A DNA stretch of 22,803 nucleotides from a virus. Positions 7,395 to 15,775 of this stretch are shown piece after piece; position 1 is the stretch's first letter; each line of letters begins with the position of its first letter. The notes under the pieces were generated by a model. It did not search any database, had not been told where the DNA came from, and worked only from the letters and a program-made list of their open reading frames with translations. Made by a program: the position numbers and the translations under genes. The stretch is taken from IMG/VR virus record IMGVR_UViG_3300046820_000459, positions 1 through 22,803 of that record; one strand, 5' to 3'.

Positions 7395-7757
7395 TTATGC
7401 GAGAAATTTAAGTTTGTACAAGGTTGAGTAATACAACCCAAAAATCTCGTCGATAATGTTTTGGAGTGGGGTACACTCCTTATCAACGACTTTATACCGC
7501 ATTTCCATCAGTTCGTCTACTTGACCTTCAAGAAACTCGACAATGTTGTTTGTCTTCTTAGCCGACATAAGCGAAATAGGGCCGATAAGGCCGTATTTGC
7601 CCTGATAAGCTTCAGCGAAATCATCCGCTAAATCAATGATCCCAGTGTAGAATTTCTGCAACGCTTTGTGTTTTGCGTAGCTACGCGTGTTCAGGTGCGT
7701 CGAATGGGCTACATCGCGCGCAAGAAACAGTGTACCTATGAAGTTAGCGCAGGTCAT
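7395..7757 (-). CDS. DUF5856-like helical phage protein, 120 aa
   Basis: An all-helical protein with conserved stretches NFIGTLFLARDVAHSTHLNT, SYAKHKALQKFYTGIIDLAD, DFAEAYQGKYG and IIDEIFGLYYSTLYKLKFL. I recognise these as the DUF5856 family found in many tailed phages. The His/Asp/Glu-bearing helices recall a Dps or ferritin-like four-helix bundle, but metal binding is not established. The start is placed at 7757 because that ATG overlaps the stop of the chaperone gene as TAATG, the junction used repeatedly in this operon. A start four codons upstream at 7769 is also open. Its place in a fibre cassette is unexplained. Confidence 0.8.
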   Translation of the reverse strand: MTCANFIGTLFLARDVAHSTHLNTRSYAKHKALQKFYTGIIDLADDFAEAYQGKYGLIGPISLMSAKKTNNIVEFLEGQVDELMEMRYKVVDKECTPLQNIIDEIFGLYYSTLYKLKFLA

Positions 7758-8161
7758 TATGCGGCCCATTCTTCAACGGGCGCAATGGGCCATACTGGAT
7801 TGAAAAGATCAACCGCGCGTAAGGCTTGGCGGTACGCGGTAAAGTCAGCCTTGCAGTCGGCAGTCAGGTTGACATCGCCAAGCTGCGTCCAATCGCAATC
7901 AGACAACATGGTATTACGGGTTTTGCGGTTCTGCGCTTCAGCTTCGTAATCAACAAACGCAGGCGCCGGCGCCCGCTCAACAAAAACGCCGTCGATATAC
8001 ATCCATCCGTTTTCGGACGCGTAATCTGGTTCGCTGTCGATTAGAACGCCATCCGGCACGATGGATTTCCAGATAATTGCGTCGCCCAGTATATAAGCAT
8101 CTGCGGTATCTTCGATGTCGCCAAAGGCTACAACTGAGCCTTTATCAATAAGGCTTGTCAT
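7757..8161 (-). CDS. Phage tail assembly chaperone-like protein, 134 aa
   Basis: The C-terminal half (residues about 75-134) carries RNTMLSDCDWTQLGDVNL, FTAYRQALRAVD and VWPIAPVEEW. This is the R..L...DWTQL.D......W..YRQALR pattern of the Phage_tail_APC family (tail assembly chaperone-like). The N-terminal half has beta strands with WMYIDGVFVE. It overlaps the end of the 1017-residue fibre gene by ATGA, so it probably assists folding or attachment of that fibre. In P22-like podoviruses such proteins act on fibres rather than on a long tail tube. The family call is confident, the client protein is inferred. Confidence 0.82.
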   Translation of the reverse strand: MTSLIDKGSVVAFGDIEDTADAYILGDAIIWKSIVPDGVLIDSEPDYASENGWMYIDGVFVERAPAPAFVDYEAEAQNRKTRNTMLSDCDWTQLGDVNLTADCKADFTAYRQALRAVDLFNPVWPIAPVEEWAA

Positions 8162-11100
8162 TGAGCCGCCCCCTTATCAAACACATGATACATTTCATAT
8201 TGTAAATTGATACCATTCTGCCCCAAAAACAAAATCTTGTCGGTATTCGGCGCAAAATAATCGCCGTCTACCCAGTCTTGAATCGGCTCGTGCATTGCAA
8301 AACTGGGGCTAAAAATGCGCGTTTGATTAGGGATTGTGCTGTTTCTAGACGTTCCGGCAGTCGGTGAAGTAAAAACAAGTTTTCCGTAAGAGTTTGCATT
8401 GTTTCCGTAAATCATAACCGAATTCGCGCTAAACGGCATTGTAATTCCTGAGCCGTTAAATTCGGCGCTAATAACTCCTATATTTCTTGGGATACCATCA
8501 AGTGTTGAATTAACAAGACCCGAAGAAATGGATGATTGGTAAGCGCCTAGGGCGATCATATTGCCCGCTTTTGCAAGCGAAATGTACAGCGGTAGAGTTG
8601 CACTGCTAACAGTTTCACTGCTTGTGCTTTCATTCGCCGGGCTGACGCCAGACACAGTAAACATTAACGTTGACCCTGTACTGCTGCTAACTTTGAAAAA
8701 ATACCCAACATCATCATAGCTATATAAAATGCGTCGGCTTGTTTGCGCTTGTGCGGTGTCGTTACCAATGGTGACATATGACGGGCTTTGAGTTAGCGTT
8801 GTACCGCTAATGGCAATATTATATATGCGGTGGTCTGTCGCAGTATCCGCCAGATATATCATTGCTTTGGTTGAATTAACTTTTCGTATTGCTGGGCGCT
8901 GGCCTATATTTGAAACGCCAGTAATTGACGCGTTAAATGTGAAAACATCCCCCGTAATATCAAGCGTTCTGATAGTGGGTGTCACACTTGAACTGGTTGC
9001 GTAAGCGATAATAGCCCTTGTTGCTGTTAATTGCCCGGCGCAAAAAACGCCCGCTGTGCTGATAGTGGAAGATGTTGCAAGCACTACAGGTCGCGCGCCA
9101 GACGTATCAAGCAGATACAAGCGCGAACTTGGTGCGCCGTCAGAAGCGGCGTTATAGTACACAAAAGCAATGGCGCGTGTTTTAGACAGTGTGCAGATTG
9201 CAGGTTGAAATCCTGCCGTAATGCTGGCGTTTTCAGGCGTTACAAGAATTCCAGTCCCCGGCGTGACAACGGTTCCGCTTACCGAAAGAGGCACAGCAAA
9301 GACATACCTAGCAGACGCGTAATCCATATAGAAATCGGTTGCGGGCTGCTGAATGGGATCAAACGCCACAAAACCTTTTAGCGAAAATGGCGAAGGCTCA
9401 GTCGATGTTGGTATTGGGGCCGTTGCAATCGTGTATACCGTTCCTCTAGTCAAGGACGTGCCAGATTTTGTCAGTACAAACCCATAAGGTTTATTATTTG
9501 CAGTGGCGCTATCATAATACACGACAAGCGCGGAAGTGCTGCTTATTGGATACGACATAACACTGTATATTGCAGTGCCGCCGCCGGTGTATGTGTCTGT
9601 TGCGCCAAGGGTAACGGTTGTTCCGCTCACGCTGCCATAATTTGACAAAACGGTATCCAAATTTCCAAGTGACAGAATAAATTCAGTCGCGGAAAGTCTG
9701 GAAATACCATATGAATTAGTGTTGGTTGAGGACGAAAGCACTATGACAGATGTCCCCCACGTAATTGCGGTTCCTGATATAGTCGCCGCGCTTACAAAAA
9801 ACCTAATGGTATTGTTGTCAAACCAAGCAGCAACAACAAGTGTCGAGGATAAGGCAACAATTTGCGGAAATTGAGTGCTATGGCCCACCGCGGAGGTATT
9901 GACGGGATACGCCGCGCCGACGGCGGTAATTAAACCGGAGGTTAAGGTTAAGATCCGTGAAGTGTATGAGTTAGTAGCAACATGATAAGTAATCATGACA
10001 GATGTGGCTGAAAGAGTGGCAAACGCAATGCCTTTTGAAGCCGCAGAAAGGTTTAATGAAATAGGTTCTTGCCCAGTAATTTGAACAATATCACTTCCGT
10101 TAATTGAAAATGTATACAACAAAACGTTAGATAGGGCGCTAGTATTATTTCCAATAATAGAAATAATACCTGTTGTGGCGCTAGTCATAACGACATTTAA
10201 AATACCCCTAGTGTCAGTGGCGGCGTTAATATTAGGTTGAAACAGAGATTGTTCGCTCCCCTTCGTAATAGCCGACCCACTTTTCGTAATAATTGTGGCA
10301 GTCACACCCGTCTGCCGAGAGCTGTAATTAATGCGTATCATTTTTGTGGCGCTTATCGCCGCAGTCGCGCTATTAATGTTATAGTTATTGTACGTCCCAG
10401 TGTACCCAAACGAAACTGGGCTGCTAAATCCGTAGTTTGGATTATCGGCGACCCACCCGCCCGCAGCGGTAGAAACATCCGCCGCCGTGACATTTACAGT
10501 TTGACCAGCGGCAACAAATGCCTGATATGTGCCGTCGTTGCTTTTTACGAACAGATTGTTTTGTTCGCTTATATTTGTAATTTCAAAAGTGTCGCCTTCC
10601 GTAAGTGTTGTCGCGTTCGGAAGCTGCACCATAATTGACACTGTTGGATCAATAACGACTTTGCCGGTGTTTGCGGCTACAAGAGTAACGTCCGTCGATC
10701 GGTTTAAGTATTCTGTATACGCTCCGGTTGATGCAGCCGCGGCTGTCCACGACGTGCCGTCGCTGGTCAAAACGTTGCCGGCAATACCCGGCGCGACGCC
10801 CGTCACAGCCGAAGTGCCGTTGCCAATCAGGACGTTGTTGGCAGGCAACGTTGCAACGCCAGTACCGCCGTTTGGAACCGTGAGCGCGTTGGTAAGCGTT
10901 GTAGTCCCTGTAACGCCAAGGTTGGTAAGCGACGCGGTGCCCGTAGAGGTAAGATCAACTAGCGTTGTAGTACCTGTAAGCCCTGTAGTGCCTGTGACGG
11001 CAAAGTTGTTAGGTATAGTGACATCGCCCGCAGGCGACACGGAGATTGGCAACTCCTGCACCGTACCGTCGCCGGACGTATCGCGGCCAAGAACTTTACC

Positions 11101-11211
11101 GGCAGCCGCTGTCAATACGTGTTCTTGGTTCCAGTTGGACGGCTGGATAAGCGTTGCGTCGGCGCTGTCAGTTTTGGCAGACTGAAAGGTATGTTTGAGG
11201 CTTACGGTCAT
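8158..11211 (-). CDS. Large tail fibre / receptor-binding protein with repeat body, 1017 aa
   Basis: The longest gene in the window. Residues 1-50 (MTVSLKHTFQSAKTDSADAT, then SNWNQEHVL) are a common virion-anchoring start. Residues about 55-160 hold short TGTTTL-type repeats and a VPNGGTGVATL / NVLTSDGTSW segment, usual for trimeric fibre shafts. Residues about 165-255 form a beta domain (VVIDPTVSIMVQLPNATTLT). From about 280 to 930 there are about ten imperfect repeats of roughly 55-65 residues, each with a strand like ALVVYY or AIAFVYY and a turn like ISGTTLT or KSGTSLT, which suggests a beta-propeller or stacked-blade body. The ATG overlaps the portal stop (TAATG). The body is clearly more AT-rich than the N-terminus. 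Confidence 0.85.
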   Translation of the reverse strand: MTVSLKHTFQSAKTDSADATLIQPSNWNQEHVLTAAAGKVLGRDTSGDGTVQELPISVSPAGDVTIPNNFAVTGTTGLTGTTTLVDLTSTGTASLTNLGVTGTTTLTNALTVPNGGTGVATLPANNVLIGNGTSAVTGVAPGIAGNVLTSDGTSWTAAAASTGAYTEYLNRSTDVTLVAANTGKVVIDPTVSIMVQLPNATTLTEGDTFEITNISEQNNLFVKSNDGTYQAFVAAGQTVNVTAADVSTAAGGWVADNPNYGFSSPVSFGYTGTYNNYNINSATAAISATKMIRINYSSRQTGVTATIITKSGSAITKGSEQSLFQPNINAATDTRGILNVVMTSATTGIISIIGNNTSALSNVLLYTFSINGSDIVQITGQEPISLNLSAASKGIAFATLSATSVMITYHVATNSYTSRILTLTSGLITAVGAAYPVNTSAVGHSTQFPQIVALSSTLVVAAWFDNNTIRFFVSAATISGTAITWGTSVIVLSSSTNTNSYGISRLSATEFILSLGNLDTVLSNYGSVSGTTVTLGATDTYTGGGTAIYSVMSYPISSTSALVVYYDSATANNKPYGFVLTKSGTSLTRGTVYTIATAPIPTSTEPSPFSLKGFVAFDPIQQPATDFYMDYASARYVFAVPLSVSGTVVTPGTGILVTPENASITAGFQPAICTLSKTRAIAFVYYNAASDGAPSSRLYLLDTSGARPVVLATSSTISTAGVFCAGQLTATRAIIAYATSSSVTPTIRTLDITGDVFTFNASITGVSNIGQRPAIRKVNSTKAMIYLADTATDHRIYNIAISGTTLTQSPSYVTIGNDTAQAQTSRRILYSYDDVGYFFKVSSSTGSTLMFTVSGVSPANESTSSETVSSATLPLYISLAKAGNMIALGAYQSSISSGLVNSTLDGIPRNIGVISAEFNGSGITMPFSANSVMIYGNNANSYGKLVFTSPTAGTSRNSTIPNQTRIFSPSFAMHEPIQDWVDGDYFAPNTDKILFLGQNGINLQYEMYHVFDKGAAQ

Positions 11212-13439
11212 TACATCATTCCTTCAGGCGGCATTTCAGGCATGGCGCCCATTTCTGGCATTGGTTGCGGTTCAGGCATTTCTTCGGTCATTTCAGGTTG
11301 CTGACGCATTTCTGGTGATCCGCTGATTAAATCGCCGGTATCCAGTGCGCCTGCAATCGTCCCCATGACAATATCCTGAATTTGCTCTTCTGTCATCCCC
11401 GCTTGCATCGCGCTGATACGTTTTGTTTCAGCGTCGTAAGCATCTACCTGAGCCTTGTACTCCTTGATATCTACTTCGCGCTTCGCAACGTCTGCCTGAA
11501 CGCCTTCGATAATATCGACCATGCGGTTCAGTTCTTGCGCCATGACTTCCATTTGCTGCTGTGCAGCAGCCATTTCAGGCGATTCGTCACCTTCAGACAG
11601 CACCTTGGGATCAAGAATCTTCTTGAAGCGGTTTGCCATTTCTTGTGCGCCGGGCCAATCCATGTTCTTGATGAACAAATCGCCTGCAACAGCCCAAAGT
11701 TGTGGGTTGGATTGCAGAATCTGGCTCATAGCGTCGAGTGCTTCTTGACGCTTAGTCATGTAGCCGGGGCCAGTTGTGACCATAACGTCGTATGTACCAA
11801 CGCCGGGGTTGTAAATCTTCTCGATCAAACCGCCGGTTTCAGGGTCACGCACTTCACGTACAGGCTCTTCCTGCGATGGGTCCATCTTGACCATGCTGAC
11901 TTCGCCATCAGCACCGATAATGCGTGCAATGCGCTGTGTGTCGTAGATTTTAGGGATAAGATCGACGATTTGACGCGTGATGTGGCGAATAGCCCGCGCA
12001 AGGTTGTCAACGTAGTGGTACGTGCCGACATCGCCCTGCTTTTCGCGTGCGACGATAGCTTTTGCAGACCGTTCGTTGCCTTGCTGGCCCAGCGATGCGT
12101 CGTACTGGCCCGTTGTGGCCTTAATATCCTCTCCAGCACCCATTTTAGCCTGTATCAGCCCTGTTTGGGGCAGAGGTGGCTGTGCGCGTTGTGGCAGCGG
12201 TAGAACGCCTCCGGCGCCGTCTGTAACGTCAGGGTTGACTTCCAGATACGGCCAGTTGGTCGTGTTGGCAGTCTTCCACTGCTGTTCGTAGCCTTCAAAC
12301 TGGCCGCCGTAGCCGATAAATGGCGCTTTAGGCGCCAGTGCAAGCATTTCTGCCTCTTGGCTGGTCCAGTAGTTGTACATACGCTGGGCGTCTTTGGCGT
12401 TACGCACAAGCCCAGAGATGTAAATCTGACCGTCAACTTCCCATTCGTTGCCGATTACGCGCACGACAGGTATCCATTTGCCCGGCCATTCGCGTTCGTC
12501 GAGGATGTCGAAGCCATTGGTCTTCATCCACATGACTTTTTTACGGTTTACTTCGCGTGTGCGAAGCGGTTTACCGTACATTTCTTTAAGCTGCTTGTCT
12601 TCGGGCGAATTAGCAGTTGCGGTTTGGTTATTTGGGTACAGATGCAGCGTTTCACGCTTGTAATCGTTGTAAAAATACTCCGCGATGCGGATCGTATCTT
12701 CTTGTAACCATGACGAAATGCCTTGGTCGCCGACGCCTTGGCTATACAGCGTGCTGATTGGCGTTGCGTCAGGGAACAGACGCTCATATTCAGTTTTCAG
12801 GATGTCTTCAGTGATGAAGCACCACTCAGCGTCAGCGCCACAGGGGTCTTGGATCGTGGGGTCCATGTAAACGCTGAATGCGTTACGAACACGGCCAATC
12901 TTAACGTCTTGGTCGAACGTATCGTCGTTGCAATACTCAGTCAGTAGGCGGATATAACCTTCGCCATAGGTGACTTGGTTGTCGCAGGCGGTGTCATATG
13001 CAACGTCGGCGTCCGACATATACTCAATGTGGCGCACCACACCGTTGAAAATCTCTGCTACCTGTACGTCAGCATTGTCATCGGCAGGTATAACCTTACC
13101 GTTTGGACGGTTTTGACGCTGTTCGTTCGTCACCTGACGGACGTGTTGAGGCAATTTGTTAATTGTCAAGCATGGACGTGCGTTAATTGCTTGTCCTTGC
13201 ACGCTTCCGCGTGTTGACAGCACGTCAGCAGGCCATTGCCACTGGTTGTCAGGGCTGCCGGCCATGAAGCGTAGATCGTCCAACTCGTCTTCACGGCTGT
13301 CCGAATACGCCGATTGCGCCATTGTGAGGCGGCTACGCATGGTAGCCATCTTGTCATGGTCATCACCAGTAGTTTTAGGCCCGTTAGAGCCTACGTTGGC
13401 GACTTTACCTGCCGCGTTCATGCCTGTGGGGTCGGCCAT
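11211..13439 (-). CDS. Portal protein, P22 gp1-like, 742 aa
   Basis: Forms the dodecameric ring at one head vertex through which DNA is packaged and ejected. The P22 portal signature is plain: QSAYSDSREDELDDLRFMAG, QWQWPADVLSTRG, INARPCLTINKLPQHVRQVT and NEQRQNRPNGKVIPAD near the N-terminus, then SVYMDPTIQDPCGADAEWCF and GQIYISGLVRNAKDAQRMYN. The second half has the long helical wing and a coiled-coil region (MAAAQQQMEVMAQELNRMVD). The last 50 residues are Met/Pro/Glu-rich (QPEMTEEMPEPQPMPEMGAM), a low-complexity tail. At 742 aa it matches P22 gp1 (725). The ribosome site is weak (TAGGTT close to the ATG), so the start could be a few codons off. Confidence 0.92.
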   Translation of the reverse strand: MADPTGMNAAGKVANVGSNGPKTTGDDHDKMATMRSRLTMAQSAYSDSREDELDDLRFMAGSPDNQWQWPADVLSTRGSVQGQAINARPCLTINKLPQHVRQVTNEQRQNRPNGKVIPADDNADVQVAEIFNGVVRHIEYMSDADVAYDTACDNQVTYGEGYIRLLTEYCNDDTFDQDVKIGRVRNAFSVYMDPTIQDPCGADAEWCFITEDILKTEYERLFPDATPISTLYSQGVGDQGISSWLQEDTIRIAEYFYNDYKRETLHLYPNNQTATANSPEDKQLKEMYGKPLRTREVNRKKVMWMKTNGFDILDEREWPGKWIPVVRVIGNEWEVDGQIYISGLVRNAKDAQRMYNYWTSQEAEMLALAPKAPFIGYGGQFEGYEQQWKTANTTNWPYLEVNPDVTDGAGGVLPLPQRAQPPLPQTGLIQAKMGAGEDIKATTGQYDASLGQQGNERSAKAIVAREKQGDVGTYHYVDNLARAIRHITRQIVDLIPKIYDTQRIARIIGADGEVSMVKMDPSQEEPVREVRDPETGGLIEKIYNPGVGTYDVMVTTGPGYMTKRQEALDAMSQILQSNPQLWAVAGDLFIKNMDWPGAQEMANRFKKILDPKVLSEGDESPEMAAAQQQMEVMAQELNRMVDIIEGVQADVAKREVDIKEYKAQVDAYDAETKRISAMQAGMTEEQIQDIVMGTIAGALDTGDLISGSPEMRQQPEMTEEMPEPQPMPEMGAMPEMPPEGMM

Positions 13440-13442
13440 AAC

Positions 13443-13583
13443 CTATTTTTTGCCCTTCTTGGCGGCTTCGCGCTTGACGCTGTAGGCAATAGCTACAGCC
13501 TGCTTGACAGGCTTACCAGCGTTTACTTCAGCCTTGATGTTCTTGCGAAACGCGGCTTTGCCTGTCGATTTAATGAGCGGCAT
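13443..13583 (-). CDS. Tiny basic phage protein, 46 aa
   Basis: Complete frame from ATG at 13583 to TAG at 13443, reading MPLIKSTGKAAFRKNIKAEV and then NAGKPVKQAVAIAYSVKREA with a Lys-rich end. The KPVKQAVAIAYSVKREA motif recurs in small phage hypotheticals beside portal and terminase genes, as I recall them. It starts 2 nt after the stop of the 75-residue gene and ends 3 nt before the portal start. It is strongly basic. Function unknown. DNA binding is possible from charge alone. Confidence 0.8.
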   Translation of the reverse strand: MPLIKSTGKAAFRKNIKAEVNAGKPVKQAVAIAYSVKREAAKKGKK

Positions 13584-13585
13584 GA

Positions 13586-13813
13586 TTACTTCTTTTTGCC
13601 CATCGGTGTTGGCTTCATCCGCACTGTTAGGCTGATGGCTTTCTGCGGTTTAACAGGCGCTGGGCGACCGCCGGCTGCGCTTGTGGTGCCTTCGCGGGCC
13701 AGAATCTTCATGGCTGCTGCCTTGCGGGCCGGATCGCGGTTAGCAATAGCCGCTTTTTCGGACTTCATAGTTCCTGCTTTGTACAGGCTTTTACCGTATT
13801 TATCTGCTGGCAT
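13586..13813 (-). CDS. Small basic hypothetical protein, 75 aa
   Basis: Begins MPADKYGKSLYKAGTMKSEK and continues AAIANRDPARKAAAMKILAR. It then has a Gly/Pro linker and ends LTVRMKPTPMGKKK. Lysine, arginine and alanine dominate. The ribosome site AAGGG is well placed about 8 nt upstream, inside the tail of the 49-residue gene. It is one of four consecutive tiny basic proteins between large terminase and portal. I recognise no family. A role in DNA condensation, packaging or head assembly is conceivable but rests only on charge and place. Confidence 0.7.
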   Translation of the reverse strand: MPADKYGKSLYKAGTMKSEKAAIANRDPARKAAAMKILAREGTTSAAGGRPAPVKPQKAISLTVRMKPTPMGKKK

Positions 13814-13827
13814 ATTACTTACCCTTT

Positions 13828-13977
13828 TTAGCTGGTTTTTTTAGCGGTTTTGGCGCTCTCTTTGAACGCTTTGGCTGTTGGTGCGCCTTTAGCGCCCGGT
13901 TTACGCATTTTTTCGCCTGATCCGGCGGCAATGCGGGCTTTTTTAGCATGGATATTTGCGTACAGGCCCGGTTTCAT
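13828..13977 (-). CDS. Tiny basic phage protein, 49 aa
   Basis: Complete frame from ATG at 13977 to TAA at 13828, reading MKPGLYANIHAKKARIAAGS, GEKMRKPGAKGAPTAKAFKE and a Lys-rich end. The GLYANIHAK..RIAAGSGEKMR pattern is a recurrent phage micro-protein as I recall it. The ATG overlaps the stop of the preceding gene (ATGA), and an AAAGGTGG ribosome site is inside that gene. Strongly basic, no predicted membrane segment. Function unknown. Confidence 0.8.
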   Translation of the reverse strand: MKPGLYANIHAKKARIAAGSGEKMRKPGAKGAPTAKAFKESAKTAKKTS

Positions 13978-14240
13978 GAGCATTTCCACCTTTTCAAACT
14001 AGCTTTGGCGCGTTCGCCGTTCTTAGCCTTGGCTGCTACTGCACCCATGCGCGCACAAAACGACGCTTTGCGCCCAGCATCCGCTTTTGTCTTCGGGTTG
14101 GGTGCAGGCGCCTTTAACTTGCTGCCTGTCGCAGCATTATATTTGGCCCTGCCAGCGGCTGTCAGTCCCGCACCCTTTGACACGGGCAATTTCTCGCCCC
14201 TGCCAACGGATAGCGACACCGATTTTTTCTTGTCCGCCAT
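13974..14240 (-). CDS. DUF6321-like small basic protein, 88 aa
   Basis: Reads MADKKKSVSLSVGRGEKLPV, then SKGAGLTAAGRAKYNAATGS, KLKAPAPNPKTKADAGRKAS and FCARMGAVAAKAKNGERAKA, ending SLKRWKCS. The KGAGLTA.GR.KYN..TGS.LK.P and SFCAR segments match a phage family I know as DUF6321. The start is put at 14240, where the ATG overlaps the large terminase stop as TAATG. A longer reading from 14255 would overlap the terminase by 16 nt for no benefit. It opens the run of four tiny basic genes. Function unknown. Confidence 0.8.
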   Translation of the reverse strand: MADKKKSVSLSVGRGEKLPVSKGAGLTAAGRAKYNAATGSKLKAPAPNPKTKADAGRKASFCARMGAVAAKAKNGERAKASLKRWKCS

Positions 14241-15775
14241 TAACTGCCCATCCACGATGTAGATATTCCAGAGGAAGAATACGCGCTTACGCGGCGCTTG
14301 TCAACGCGTCCTAGACGCGGATCAGTAGATGCTACAGGAAACGCAAACGTGACCGCTATGGCGTCCGCTGCGTCAGGCGATGCTAGGCCGCGGGCCTTCA
14401 TATCCTTCTTGCTTTCGAGGAACAGCGTCCCCTTGCTGTCAGGCTTGGTGCGCGGGCTGATGAGGTCCGTTTTCAGGAACCTATCTGTCGGTATATGGCC
14501 CGTCTTGAGCCAGTCACGCATGGCACCCCACATTTCGGCCCGTTTGTTGCCCCACATGGTCTGGTTCTTGGCCTTATTGCCGAAGTTCACGCCGCGTATC
14601 TTGTACCGCTGCTCTTTCAGCCGGTCTACGACGCCTGCGCCTAGGCCGCCTTCGTCGATGCAGACCAGCGCAGGCTTAAACTCTTCTATCGCGTCGATGA
14701 CGTGTCCAGCCACTTCCATAGTGTCTGCGCCGCGGTGTCTCCGCAACTCTAGGATGTCACGCCCTTGGCGCACAGCGATGACGGTGGCGTCAGCCCCGAA
14801 GCGTGCAGGGTCAACACCGATGACGATGGGTGCTGTGGCATCCTTAGCCGGTGTGCGCCGCATGGCGTCATCTACCAGCGTGCTGCCAATGAACTGATCG
14901 TCACCTTCTGACGGAAAGTTACCGTAGACTTCGACGCTGGCTTGGTAGCTATCAGGCCCATATTCGTCGATAATGCGCTGATACAGATTTTTATCTGTAC
15001 CCTCGACATCGCGTGCGTCGATAGTGCGCGTCTGCCAGAACGCCCGCTTGCTGTGAAACGTCTCGTAGAAATAGCCAGTGTTGCGCCGCGGGTTGGAGAA
15101 GGCCAGATGAAAGCGATGCGGCGTATTCTCCGTGAAGAAACCATCAGACACTGACCATATCGAGTCTGGAATACCGCTGGCTTCGTCGAAGATCAGCATC
15201 ACACCGTCGAAGTTGTGCACCCCTGCGTATGCGTCGGGGTTCTCTTCCGACCACAGCCGCCCTTCGACTGACCAGTAGCGCGTACCTTTCTTCAAGTCCC
15301 GCTCGACCAGTTCTGTCAGCCACTTGGCTGGCATGATGCGTGTGGCAGCTATCTCGAACCAGTGACTGTTAAGGCTCATTGCCAGCCATTTAGTAATTTC
15401 TGCCCATGTTACCGACCGCAACTGCGCCTCGGAGTTAGCCGACACGATGGTAGTGCTGCCGATCCGTGATGACAGCATCCATATCGTCAGCCATGACACT
15501 AGCGCCGACTTGCCGATACCGCGTCCTGACGCAATCGCCAGCCGCGCAGTGTCGAAGTCTACCTTACCGTTGTTCGCTTTGATGTGGTCGCGCAGGTCGC
15601 CAAGTATCTGGCGCTGCCATTTGCGCGGTCCGGGGAAATGTTCCAGCGGCGTACCCTGCTGTCCCCACGGGAATGTATATAATACGAAAGCTAGCGGGTC
15701 ATCCTTCAGGCTGGGTGACCACAACCTTGCCATCAACTCCATCTCGTCTTGGGCTGAGTATATCGGCTGCTGCAT
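14240..15775 (-). CDS. terL: Terminase large subunit (packaging ATPase/nuclease), 511 aa
   Basis: Pumps DNA into the prohead and cuts the concatemer. The ATPase half shows the Walker A SGRGIGKS at residues 83-90 and the Walker B LIFDEAS at about 194-200 with its catalytic Glu. The nuclease half has the RNase H-like acidic residues: Asp322 in IGVDPARFGADAT, Asp374 in VCIDEGGLGAG, and Asp468/471 in ASPDAADAIAV. Length is normal for the family. The gene starts inside the end of the small subunit gene (77-nt overlap) with a GAGG ribosome site about 12 nt upstream. It ends in a TAATG junction. The packaging mode (headful or cohesive end) cannot be told from the sequence. Confidence 0.95.
   Translation of the reverse strand: MQQPIYSAQDEMELMARLWSPSLKDDPLAFVLYTFPWGQQGTPLEHFPGPRKWQRQILGDLRDHIKANNGKVDFDTARLAIASGRGIGKSALVSWLTIWMLSSRIGSTTIVSANSEAQLRSVTWAEITKWLAMSLNSHWFEIAATRIMPAKWLTELVERDLKKGTRYWSVEGRLWSEENPDAYAGVHNFDGVMLIFDEASGIPDSIWSVSDGFFTENTPHRFHLAFSNPRRNTGYFYETFHSKRAFWQTRTIDARDVEGTDKNLYQRIIDEYGPDSYQASVEVYGNFPSEGDDQFIGSTLVDDAMRRTPAKDATAPIVIGVDPARFGADATVIAVRQGRDILELRRHRGADTMEVAGHVIDAIEEFKPALVCIDEGGLGAGVVDRLKEQRYKIRGVNFGNKAKNQTMWGNKRAEMWGAMRDWLKTGHIPTDRFLKTDLISPRTKPDSKGTLFLESKKDMKARGLASPDAADAIAVTFAFPVASTDPRLGRVDKRRVSAYSSSGISTSWMGS

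Noticed and set aside
11382-12203. Rightward frame of 273 codons inside the portal gene
   Set aside because: Antisense to the portal. Composition (many Cys, His, Leu, Phe) is that of a mirrored frame.
13974-14255. Longer DUF6321-like gene starting at 14255
   Set aside because: The ATG at 14240 makes the TAATG junction used throughout this operon. The extra five residues are encoded in the terminase end.
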